A stretch of DNA of 64,000 bases, from assembly GCF_048771995.1 (NCBI RefSeq), contig NC_133063.1, positions 69,941,514 to 70,005,513 on the forward strand, read 5' to 3'. A model generated the notes under the pieces. The model was given only the letters and a program-made list of their open reading frames with translations, had not been told where the DNA came from and did no database searches. Positions 35,409-47,400 of the stretch are shown in pieces; position 1 is the first letter of the stretch, and each line of letters starts with the position of its first letter. The stretch comes from Taeniopygia guttata (taxonomy: Eukaryota > Chordata > Aves > Passeriformes > Estrildidae). The translations under genes and the position numbers were made by a program.

Positions 35409-38400
35409 GTAAGCATGTATTGCTTAGAAGAAAAATGCTCTTAATATCTGATCTCCCATTACTTGTATTTCGCTGATTACAAGCCTGACCTTTTTCTTAT
35501 TTATTTTTCCCAAATGATTTTCAAGGAGTAGGTAATGATTTGTTACTATTTTAAGAAAGAGCCTTGTGTCTGATATTTCATGTAGACTAATGAAGGTGTT
35601 GTGTAGTGTTTTTTCTCTAACTGTAAATTGTTTACAAGCTTACAATAGCAAAATAGGTTCTCTTTTTAAGTAGACCTAAACTATTTTTGGTCAAATCAGA
35701 ACAAAGCAGGGAGCTGACAGTATAAATTAAAGTAGTCCTGGTATATCAGGTTTTTAACTTGGTGTTTTATGTTCATTATGGCAAACATAAAGATGGTAAG
35801 GCAGTGTTTGAATGGTAATAGTTTTCTTTTTAATGGTGATCAAGTTATGTTCTTGTTAATCAGAACTTCAGGCACACTAGCTGCTTCTGTATTGCTCTTT
35901 GAACAATGGCACATCCAGGACCTTAGAGCAGAAGTTCCCCCCTTGTCAGAGGGTGATTGTCAGAGGTTCACTATGACGTAATTTAGTGGTACAATTGTTT
36001 ATGCTGTGTCCGTTTTGCCACTTTTCAAACCAATAGAAACCAGTGCAGTTATAGAAATACCAGCTTAGTTATTTTACGTACTCTGTGGGAATAGCTATCT
36101 CTATCACTGGGCTTTGAAGGTAATGTTGCATGGTCAAGACGTTTAGAATCTGAATGAGGAGGAACAAAACTTGAAATTCTTGGTTTCCTCCCCACCCACT
36201 TCTGCCTCCTTCTTCCTGTGAAACAAAGCAAAACTCAGCTCCTCACTCTTTGAAAACCTTGTAGGTTGGTGTTTTTATTATTTCAGTCGATTGAGTACAT
36301 AGGTTATATTCTCAAAATTTGCTCTGTAAACAGAAGTAGAAATGTAATAAGCAGGCAACAATGGAAAGCCTGTGCTGAATTTTTCCTATGTCCAGCTATG
36401 TTCTGGAACCTGCTTGTATAGGGATGACATATTGCCGTCCTTTAATCTTGGACAGTAACCTTGATTGTAGTGGTATTTTCTCGCTTGGTTAAACAGCAAT
36501 TAAAGCATCTCTTGATCTTTTCAGTCTGTCAGGTACTTGTAACACATTACTAGGTTGTCTTGAGAATTTTATATTCTGTTTTTCACTATATTTTTATAAT
36601 ATCTCAAAAATTTATAAATAAAAGTTAACCAGCTAAGTATTTCTTAAAACAAATCTTATCAATTGGATAATTAATGCTGCAGAAGTTCAAGGGACATTTT
36701 CTAAGTTTTGGATATTGGCTTTAAAATAACAGAAAAAAAAATTTGATATCCGTTTTGATAGTAATGGAAAATTAACTTACAGGGAAGCTAATTTTTTTTT
36801 AAGTCCAGGAAGTCTCAGGTATGAATGCAAGAAGAATAATGACTAATGACTACCAGAAGAACTGAATGCATTTGCAGAAACAGTAAATTGAGCTTTAAAC
36901 AGAGAACACAGAGTAGGCATACCCAACACTTTAGTTTAAATGTAAACATGTAAGGGAAGAAGACCTGTTACCTGTGCAGAAGAATATGTGTGTGTAAATG
37001 GGGATGAAATGACTATAAGGCTTGCATATATTGAAGGAAGGAAGGAGTATGGGAAATAAAATGTTAAAAAACTGCAACCACCACTGAAGTTCCTAATGCT
37101 GTGTCTGAAACAAGTAATTAAGGTACTATACAAACAATATCAAACCACTGCCAAAGCAGATACATACTGTGGCATCCCTTGAGCAAATTGGCAAAAAAAT
37201 TGCCATTAGGCTTTTTAAAGTCTGAAATGAGCTTTAGGCATAGAAAATCTATTTTAGTCTTACTGTTACAGAGGATTCTATACTTAAAAAGGAAGACAGA
37301 GGGTAAAAACAATAGAACAAATGACAAACAAGGGACACTGATAGATTAGTTGTCTTTACTGGAGAGTGAGGTGTTTTGAAAAATGTTATGGTTTGACACT
37401 GGCACAATGCCAGTGCTCCCCATGAAAATGCAATCTTTCAACTGAATGCTGTGAAATGCGATCGAGAACAGAGCAAAGCAGGCCCAAGCTCAATAACAAG
37501 AAAAAACTTTATTAAACTACTACTACTATGCTACTATAAAAGAGGGAAAAAAAAAAAAAAAAGAAGAAAGAAAACACACACAATTCAAAATGAAAACCTT
37601 CTAAAGCATTCTTCCTCCCACCACCCAACTCTAACAAACCACAGTGAGACACAATCTGGACCCCAATCAGGTTTCCACCCTCCAGATAATCAACACCCAG
37701 TCCATCTGCAGGGAGAGAGGAGTCTTTCTTGTGCCACAGACCCCCCAAGAAACACAGCTGCCACATCCTGTGCTTCCATGTCACCACATGGCACCGCCCA
37801 GAGAAAAAAAGTTTGCCAGTGGTGACCCTCTCCTTTCCATGCACAGTGCTCACACCACCAATGCATGGATGGACAGACTGCTCTTAGGATTTTTCCTTTC
37901 AAGGATGCCCTGCCAAGAGGGGAAAAAACAACAGTTCAGTTTTTCATTTTTGGGACCAACAGTCCCCCCCATTTTCCCCTGGGGCCGAGGGTCTAAGAAC
38001 AGAGCTCTTCTTCTCTTCTTCTTCTGCGAAGACAGGGGGCACTACTACAAACCTTTTTAACTTTTCTCTGTTCGCTCCACTTCTGTCTTTACTTAGCTGA
38101 AGCATGGTCTCTTTGGCTCACCAGCATCCTCCTAAAATACAGTCTCTCTTGGAGGAGAAGATCAGTTCAATCTGTGGCTACTAAGAAAAAGTCCAGCCAA
38201 AAGCCACTCCATCATCTCTTCTTACCTAGAACTCCTGCCAACATCCCAGGTCCCAGGCTGTCTCTCTTCCTCTCTTTTTTAAACTAAGGAGGAGAAAAAT
38301 TTCACAAAGCTTTCATTTCTCAGGAAGGGTTAAAAGTCCCGACTCCCAAGGATGGCTCGCTGCCCAGGCTCCAGCTCCCACAGGCAGCTGGGCACCTTGC

Positions 38401-41400
38401 GGCCCCCCCGCTCTTCTCCTTCCCTGCGGTGAACTGCTGGCAAAACCACCGCTGTCTCTTTTTCTCTCTTGGGAGAGAGAGACTCTGGGGGGGAACGGAG
38501 ACATCCCAGATTTCTCCACCCTTCCATCTGCAGGGGGCCAGCCCGGTTCCAGTCCCTCCACCCTTGGGCCTACCTCCGAAGGCCACATGGCTTTTCCCTC
38601 CCCCACCCAGCTCGTGGCCGGGCAGGGGAGAGTCCTGCACTGACCGCTGACCGGAACCAAAGACAGCGCGTTCTCCTGGGAATTCTGCTTTTAACCCCTC
38701 TGTGTTCTCAGAGGCGTGTCTACCTTCAATTGGTCAATGTCCAAATTGACCTCTTCCTTCCGGAAAAATTCTTTTTTCCGTGTCAAACCACGACAAAAAC
38801 TCAAACTGCATTCATATAGAGCAAAAGAGTTAAATTAATTGGCAGTCACATTGGCAAGTAGAGAAGTAATATCAAAACACTGTGCTGAAAATAGATACTG
38901 GCAAGTGCAAGGAAAACAATTTTCAGATGAGTTGAGGAGAAATAGTTACATAGAAGTAGTAGGCAGTGCCATTCAGAATCAGATGTATGGGAGATTACTG
39001 GTATATGAAAGAGGATTTAACAGAAATGTATGTGCTGATAGCACTCTGCATTAACCACAGTAATACTCAGTAGTGTGGTCTTCATGCAGGTGACTGGCTG
39101 ATTTAACTAAGACATCCCTATCTAAAACCGTATGTTTATCACACTAAATGATACTAGACTCTGTTAATATACTTAGTATCTTTGATAAATAAATATGTAA
39201 ATTTATTTGATAAATAAATACGTAAATATATCTTGCCTTAGATTTTTCCTTTTTCATATTTGAGCATTCAACAATGTGATTGATGAATTTGATCTAGGTT
39301 GCTCCCATTGTATAAATCTAACTTCCTTGACTTAGAAGAGGCTATTTTTACTAAAGGAAATATGAAGAGGCTTCAGAGGGACAGGTCAGTGGTAAAAACA
39401 CAGAGACTTAATCATTATTTCCAGTTGTTATACTGGCTAGCTGTGTGTTGCTTTGAACATGATATACTAACATCTTCAGTCTTTGTCCTTATCTTCCTAA
39501 GAAAATACAAATTCTTTGGCGAAGGAGGTTTATTTTTATAATCTAAAAATTTTTTTGCTTATCAGTCCTCACAGAATTCACTTTTCTAACCAGCACTCTA
39601 ATTACAACAGTAATATACATACTCCTGTTAGCTGGAAGGGGATCTTTTGAACCGTATTCACAAAAATATTTTTATTGCTTAAAGCCACTGACCTTGAACT
39701 AAATAAGATAATGCAAATTTTGGTTTTCAGTATTCATATATTTGAGCCAAACCTCTGACTTCATGCTTAATAATCATGAAAATGGAAATCTCTATGCACA
39801 TATTTGATTTCTCTGCATATATTCTGAATGCATGACTTCTCTGCTTCCAAACTAATATTTCATATTTTGTTAATGTGAGTATAATTTAAGTGTTCTGTGA
39901 AAGAAATAAGTAGGAATCACAAGATGATTGGATTGTTTTTCTTTTCTCTGAAAGTGAACAACACTGAAACTTGCTAAATAGTTATTGTACAGCAGAAGTC
40001 CTGTAGAAGTTGAGAAGGAAAAGAGGAAAAGAGAGTTGCAGCTGTGTGAAAACTAGATAAAAACACCTGATTATGTGTAAAATAAAAACATTAGCTAAGG
40101 AAGTATGTTACTATTAGATAATTTTCCTTTGGCTTGATGTTTGTCTTTTGCTGTGCACTTTTAGCACTAATGGTCTTGACTGGATTTCTTAGGATTGTTT
40201 GAGTACATTAAGATTAAAATATGCCTATTTGTGATTGTTTTCCAAAGTTAGAAAATGATCTTAGGATCTGTTTTAGGATTTTATTACTTTCATGGGAGGA
40301 TGAAATAGGGAAATTTCTATGGACTCTTATAGATAGAATCCTAAAATGCTGTGTAGCTTAAGGACTGCCTCATTGTGATCCTGTTATTAAAAGAATTAGA
40401 GAGATACCTCTGCCTGAATTAAGGTGCAAACAAGAGCATATGCTGAAGTCAGAAGTATGGATTTTGTTAAACAATAAATGAGAGAGAAAGAAACAGAAAA
40501 GGAGGGGGGCAAAGGGGGAGAGAAAGAGAGTGACAGAGAGACAGGTTAAGTATCACCACCATGGTTTTCAGCAACATCTTCACCACCTTCTTCTGGTCTT
40601 CTTGGCGGTGAGGGTCCCACAAAACCCACAGAATTCAGTATATTAATATATATTTGGGGCAGGTGGAAATGCCCAGGTAGCTGACCTCTCAGGGGCCAAG
40701 TTTGATACTGTCTCTTGCAACAGACTTTAGATCTGTTGCATCCCTTTCCCTCAGGGAGGAGGCTGGGGGTGCTTCAGGGTTTTTGGTGGCTTATGACACC
40801 TCCTCACTGCCTCTCAGTGAATGTCCTGTGGATATGGCCATCCAGGGGTGGGGGGGATTTGCAACTGTGCTAGTTGAGCATACGGGAGGAGGATGGGTGC
40901 TCATTCCTTCTGCCCAGAGGTTGTGCCACACCCCCAAAACTTCTCCTCCACACTGGGGGCATGTGAGCAAACCTGGCCTCAGCAGATGACTACAGCCTCC
41001 CCCAACCCAAACGCAACCAGAGCCGATTTTCAGGACAGCTGCTGGGCTTGGCTTTCTTGTGGATGCCTTCTTCTCCCTCAGCCTTGCTTACGTCTCCCTA
41101 GACCTGAGATAATGAACAATTGTGTCAGTTTAACTATAGTATCTTATCTTTCCTTAGGTGCTGAAACTCACAGTCCAACATTTCAGGCATATTCAGGGAG
41201 GGGTGGGCTTGGGTAGGCACAGTTTCTCTATACAGTTTTATCATAATGGGAAAAAAAGTCCTTGAGAACAATGTTTTAAGCCTTTAACCATAAAATTTCA
41301 GTCTCTAACACTACTTCTAAATTATGAATTAATTATTCAAATAATATAATTAATTTGTTGCATGTTTATAAAAGCTGTCCTACCTTGTTGTAAGGTACTT

Positions 41401-44400
41401 TAAAAGTTCTCAAGCCACTGCTCCTGGAAATTTGATTTGAACTTAGCAGAAGAATGAAAGTAATGAGTGGATCAAAAACCATGTCATTAAGCCTTTGGAC
41501 AGGTAGAAGTTCAAAAACAAAACTAAACCAAAAAATATATATAAATTTTTTTTTGTTGTTCTGTTTTAGAATTGATACATCTAGAGTTATTTGTTTTCTG
41601 CTGAAATAATATGTGCAAGAAATGTTCAAAATTACTCAGCCTGTTGAAGAATACTGGATGACTACAGGCTTCTTTGAAGTTCTTAGTGATTTCTTTTGCT
41701 AATACTTCAGAATCTGCTGAGGAGTTTTCATAGACTGTGGGTATTTCTGTGGTATTTGAAATAAATGCGTTAACTTTATAGTTGGTTAATCTGCACATAA
41801 CTTTAATCTTCAATTATGAGGATTAAATAATGTAATTATAACAGCTAATGTATCTAAATTAATGCACATGCTTACTGTAATAGAGTTGTACCCTTTAGTT
41901 TTACGGGAAGTAAATTGAACAGATTTTGAAATATAAAACAGCTGTATTTTTTTCACTCTTCAGTTAAAAAATAGAGTTACACGTACTGTTCATACCAAAT
42001 AATGTTTAGACAGGGGACTGACAGGTTTTTTTTAGGAATTTTTATTTTAATTGTCTTTATTTTATGTCTTTGAATTTTTAGGTGTGGAAGAGACATCTAG
42101 GATCATTGAGCCCAACTTTTGACTTAGCACCTACATGTTCACCTCTAAACTGTATCTCCAAATGCAACATCCATTCATTTTTTTTAAACACTAAACATAT
42201 ATGATGTCATGGATTGCAAAGTATTTGTCAGTTATAAGGCTTTCTGATTGGGAAAAAAAAGTGAATTCTGTTATTATAAATGTGTATTTTTGCACAGTTG
42301 TCTATGAATTGCTGTGGATTGGTGAGTTGCTGCTTGTGAATTGAGGTGATACTGGGTATGTTCTGTATGGGTTTCTACATTGTCTAGGAGCACTTTCAGT
42401 ATCAGTTAATGTGAAACAGCTGGTAAGCAAATGTTTCTTTGATCATGTGGATCTATTCAACTGTTCCTTCAGTTTTTTGGCAGGATGTTTTGAATTGTTA
42501 CTGCAACTGTGATGCTTTGTTTTGTTTCCCGAATTTAAAGGTTATCCCACCAAAGGAGTGGAAGCCGAGAAAACATTATGATGATATTGAAGATTTGGTG
42601 ATTCCTGCTCCAATTCAACAGATGGTCACTGGCCAGTCTGGACTTTTCACACAATACAGTATTCAGAAAAAGCCCATGACAGTGAAGGAGTTCAAGGATC
42701 TAGCCAACAGTGACAAGTATGTCCTCTTGCTTAGTAAGACAAATATTTATCTTCACATGCTGTGGTTTCTTTGAATTGTGCAAGGCAGTTGGTGATTCCT
42801 TTTACATTTTTTCCTGTTTCTCAAGGTATGGAAGGGTACCACAGTGTGAGTATTGTTTAAGTTTTTTGTTGAAAGCATCTGATACCATGGCAGCAAGAAA
42901 GCATCTGAAAAACCTGAGATGTGATTTTTTTCTCTCTACCTTTTTCCCTTTCTCTTCCAGAAGATGTAGAAAATAGTGAAGATGATACAGATGTGTGTCT
43001 GAGTTTTAATTTGATTACACCTATTAATGTTTAATTCCTAGATACTAGAATGGCCTATCACTGTGTAATTCTGAAAACTCCAGTATCTTTTATAATCAAT
43101 CCAGAAGCTTTTGCATTAATCTAAGAGAACTCAGTGGTATATAATGAATGTCAGCATTATGGGTATCATGGCAGAGGGGAAAAAGTTTGTAAAGGGCTGG
43201 GCACTGTACTGAAATGTTTCAAATTGTTGAGCATTCCAAGAAGAGGGAATTGATAGAAAGAAGTTTTGCCTGTCATTTTGGCCACATAAAAAGAATATAT
43301 TTTACTTGACTGTCTCATCAAAACTGAGCGGAAGTGGTTTCTGGAAGATGAGTCAAAGGATCTTAGAAAGAAAAGATACTTGAATGAGGAAAGGTAATAC
43401 TCCCTTAGTTTGAAGGCCATCTAAAGCTTTTAAGGAGGCTTCTTGCCAAATATTCCACAGCATCCATGCCTTCATGATAGTGCAAAACTGACAACATTTT
43501 TTTCCCCCCCGATTACAAAGAATAGCACATATATATTACTTGTGCAAAATCAAGTTTAGTGCACTGACGTTCCCCCGCTCACAGCCTCCTGAATTATCAG
43601 GCTAGCCCAGTGATCTGAGGCTTTGAGGGGAGGAATATCGGGAGATGGCAAAGATTTCCAAAAGAGGCTCTTACCCCGATATATGTTGGTTCAGCTCTCT
43701 TTATTCTGTGATGTCCAAGGGGAGAGCAGGGCAAAAGAGAAATGTCAGGGGTTTATGTAGACTTTGGACAGGGTGGGCTTCTCTGGCTCTCCGCTAACCC
43801 TGTTGGGGCAGGAAGGAGAGTCCAGGGTTATCTTGATCAGAGTTACAGGGTCCCGGGGAAGGGGGCACAGAGTGCCCATGAGCACAATGTAACAGTGCAC
43901 ACTATTGTTTCTTTGGTAATTGGAAATGGGAACCTATTTTGTAGTTCTTGAAATTATTTGTTTAGTAAATATTAGAGGTGAGAGTAAATCATAAGACCTA
44001 TATGGTATTTGATGTGATTTTCAATAATTCTCTTTCATAGATGTTGAAGTTTACATTTTATTAACACCTAATAAATTGAGGTACACTAATTTCTTAAAAT
44101 AATTAACTAATGCAGAAATTTTGGGAAGTTTTTAATGTGTATCATAGTGTTTGTTAAGTTTATTATATTTGTCATGGAATATATTTTGGAACTGTTTCTG
44201 ATTTCAATTTTTATGGTTTTTACTGAAATCAGATGGAAACTTAATTTTGCATGCAAATGTAGAACAGTTGGGGGGACTTCTCGTCTATAACTAGCTGTAG
44301 GTCTTTCCAAATATTTGTCGCTGCTCTTGAGAAAATGTGTCACATAACATTCTATGATACTGTTACAGCAGTCAATATTTCCTAAACTATCAAGTAGCTG

Positions 44401-47400
44401 AGAGCCTCTGTACTCCCATAAAAATAATTTTTTTCCTTAAAGGAGAAGACTTCTCTGTTAAAGACTTTCTTCTTGAGAATTAGGATGTTGCCTGTTTCCT
44501 TTGGGTAAGAGAGAAGGGCCATCTAAATGAAATCACAGTTGCCTTTAAAAGTATCATGTGTACTCAGTCTAATGCATTTCATCTTTTATTTGTGTAGACA
44601 TTTGCAGCTCTCTCCATTGAACCAAAGTGCTTCTCTGCTTGACCTCTGGGAAATAGGAGGAGTTCATGTATGCATGTTACTCAGGGCTCAGCAGAAATAC
44701 AGTCTGACTTCTGGAGCTATCATTAAAAATAATAAAACAATTCTCTTGTTGAGAATGTTTTGGTTAAGATGTGTTTTGCTGCTTTTTTTTTTTTTTTTTT
44801 TTTAGTCTCTGTTCAGAGTTACTACATGATGTAAATGTATTTGGTCTCAGTGTTGTATGTTTGGATTTTCTTTCCAGTTGTTCAAGTGGAGCATACTGGC
44901 AGTTCTACTGTGAAACTGCAGCTCTCAGAGTTGCACTAATGGGGGAGTAAGTTCTCTTTTCTGAAGACTTAAATATGGAAGTACAGAGGTCTGACAAAGG
45001 ATCCTGAGGCAAAGCTATTGATAGATGTTTCTGTGGTGTTGTTCCCACAAGATTTTAAACGGTTACACGAGTAACCATTCAAAAGTATTTCCATAAGTAT
45101 ATTTAAGCATGTGTGTTATGTATGTTGTGCTGTTATAAATGAGTAAAAAGAAATGTTCCCTTAAATATTTCTTTTCTCTGCATTGTAGATTTTTTTTTTT
45201 TTTTTTTTGTATCAGTGTTTGAAACAACAGCTTTTCTTGAAAGGTTTTTCTGGGGCAGGAAGAACAGAAGAAAGTATTGGTTTTGCCTGTGAGGGCTGCG
45301 TGGCTGAGTTAGTTTATATTGTTCTGAGACAAGCTTGTACAGGACCTATCTGAGTCTTTGCAGAGCTGGTAGTGAGATAGGAAAAGTAGAAATACTTGTT
45401 AATTGTGTTTTCCATATGTCTTTTTACAGAAGAGAAATAAAAGGGAGGAGCTCAGACTGAGGATGGTTAGCAGATGGGCTGATTTACTGCAGGGACTGAA
45501 GCAAATACTGTGTGGGTTGGTGGATGACTTTAGTTACTGTAGCTGTCAGTTAGGAGGTTCCCACAATATGGGTGATCATGAAACCAAGAATTCAGGACAA
45601 CCGGTAATTCTTCTGTTTCAGAGAATTTGAAATAAAGTGATTTCATCTTGAATGTTCATACCGTAGTCTATTGTCCGTGGCATAGAAGTATAGTTCATTG
45701 TAGAGGCGGTTGTTGAAAGACGGTGATGAACCTTTGCCTCTTTCTCTGCAGATACCGCACTCCAAGATATGTAGACTATGAAGATCTGGAGCGTAAATAC
45801 TGGAAGAACTTGACTTTTGTGGCACCAATTTATGGAGCAGATATCAATGGGAGCATTTATGATGAAGTATGCTTAGTTTTTTATGAAGTTTATCCCTTCC
45901 AGCCCTCTTTTCAAGGGTACTCTACTTAGAGGATACACTCTTGCTTTGTGACTGAGACTCTGTCTTTTGAAATCTTTTTGTTACTCCTTAAAGCCTTCAA
46001 CCAAGGTTGAAATTAACTCTACATCTGCTAGAGTCAGACAGTTCTGTCCTTAGGCAGTAGAATATTGCTACTCTTCCTAATCATGACTCTTCTCTTTCTT
46101 CACTTCAAACTCTCCAGAACTTTGAGATTTCTTCCTACTTATTGAATTGTTTATTAATGTTCTAGTTTGTAGGCTTTCTGTCTGTATCTGTGGACACTTA
46201 GAGATATTTTAACTAAGTTTTATTTTGAAATTAAAAGATGGCTACTTTTATATCTCTTCACTAAGGAATATTGGTAGCCGTACTTCATGCTTGGAATGTC
46301 TGCAGTTTCCTGGAAATGTACTTACTGTTTACCTTTTAGGAAATCAATAATTTCCTGAGGAAATTATTTTTCCTGGTTACTTGCCAAGATCTCCATGGAT
46401 AATAAAGGGACTTTTAAAACAGATTTCATTATCAAGAATTACAAGTATCCATTGATATAAATTAGGCTATGTAAGGAAGACAGGAACTAGATTACTAAAG
46501 GATTATTTCAATAATGAGACTAAGAGAAGATATATTTCCATTTCAGAAAAGATTTGAGGATTTAAAAACTACAGAACAAACTTGTATGAAAAGAAAGTAC
46601 CATATGTGAAGTTCTTGGGTTATTTAATGTTCCATGTAACTACCTTTTTCAATAATTAGAAAAAAATGTATGATTTTGTTGTGGCAGATGGTCTGAGGCT
46701 CTCCTGGTGTTTCACAATTTCACAGAAGACAAATTCAAGACTGTCCAGAGATAAATACAGTCAGCCAGTATGGCTGAAGGCAATTCAGTTTTTGCACTGA
46801 GTTATGTGATCTTTTAATGACAGCTAAGAATGTCCAATGGTATGTCATTTAGAGAAAGCATTTTCAAATCCCCTTGTGTGTCCACATAGCTGCTTTAAGA
46901 AATTGTTTAGAAAATAATTGAAGATTCTAATTTGGAATGTTTCTGTGGAGAGACATTCTGGGTGGCTGTTGCTTTGTGAAGACCAAGACAAGACACAGAA
47001 AAAGTGTTTCAAGAAACAGAAATTTGCCCTTTTTCTTCTCTAATCTTTCTGTCTTTGTTGTTGGCAGATACTGCTTTATGGTATAACTTTTTACAAATGT
47101 ATGCTTTTTTTGGATTGTGTTTTTTTTTGTATTGAGTATCTTAGTTTGCTCTTGCATGAACAACATTTCCAAAGAAAAGAGAATGAATGCAATATCCAAT
47201 TTGAAAGTGTTGATCAGTCAAAGAGAAGGTCAGAGATATCCTTCTTACAGAATTACACTCTTGGAAAGATAAGGAAGGGGGAGGTCAAATAAAAGCAAAG
47301 AGGAAAATGAAAAAAGCAGCATTTAGGGACCCTAACTCAGATATTAAATGCATAGGAGAAGGAAACAAAGCACTGAAAGTTGCAGTGACTGGGAAATAAA

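Larger units (their letters stand above)
35409..42540 (+). other. KDM4C: KDM4C intron 2
   Basis: 7.1 kb, GT-AG. It holds a 1.4-kb LTR element (37384-38795), a possible GC-rich repeat (about 40480-41230) and a small CR1 remnant (about 42080-42175). A 24-base AT-rich unit is tandemly repeated near 39183-39230. The rest is AT-rich with no exon seen. Confidence 0.7.

Noticed and set aside
38313-38660. Overlapping frames of about 100 codons on both strands
   Set aside because: They lie within the long LTR element, overlap each other, and have no retroviral or host protein motif.
42720-42721. GT donor after the TAT codon of the exon at 42541
   Set aside because: GTCCTC is a poor donor and puts the next exon out of frame; GTATGT at 42717 is a good donor and keeps Lys-Tyr.
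45298-45370. tRNA-like GTGGCTGAGTTAG
   Set aside because: The rest does not fold into a cloverleaf with an anticodon and TTCGA arm.
45427-45630. Possible extra exon after TTTTTACAG in intron 3
   Set aside because: An open frame and acceptor-like sequence exist, but no KDM4 sequence belongs between Lys107 and Tyr108 and the translated frame resembles nothing known.
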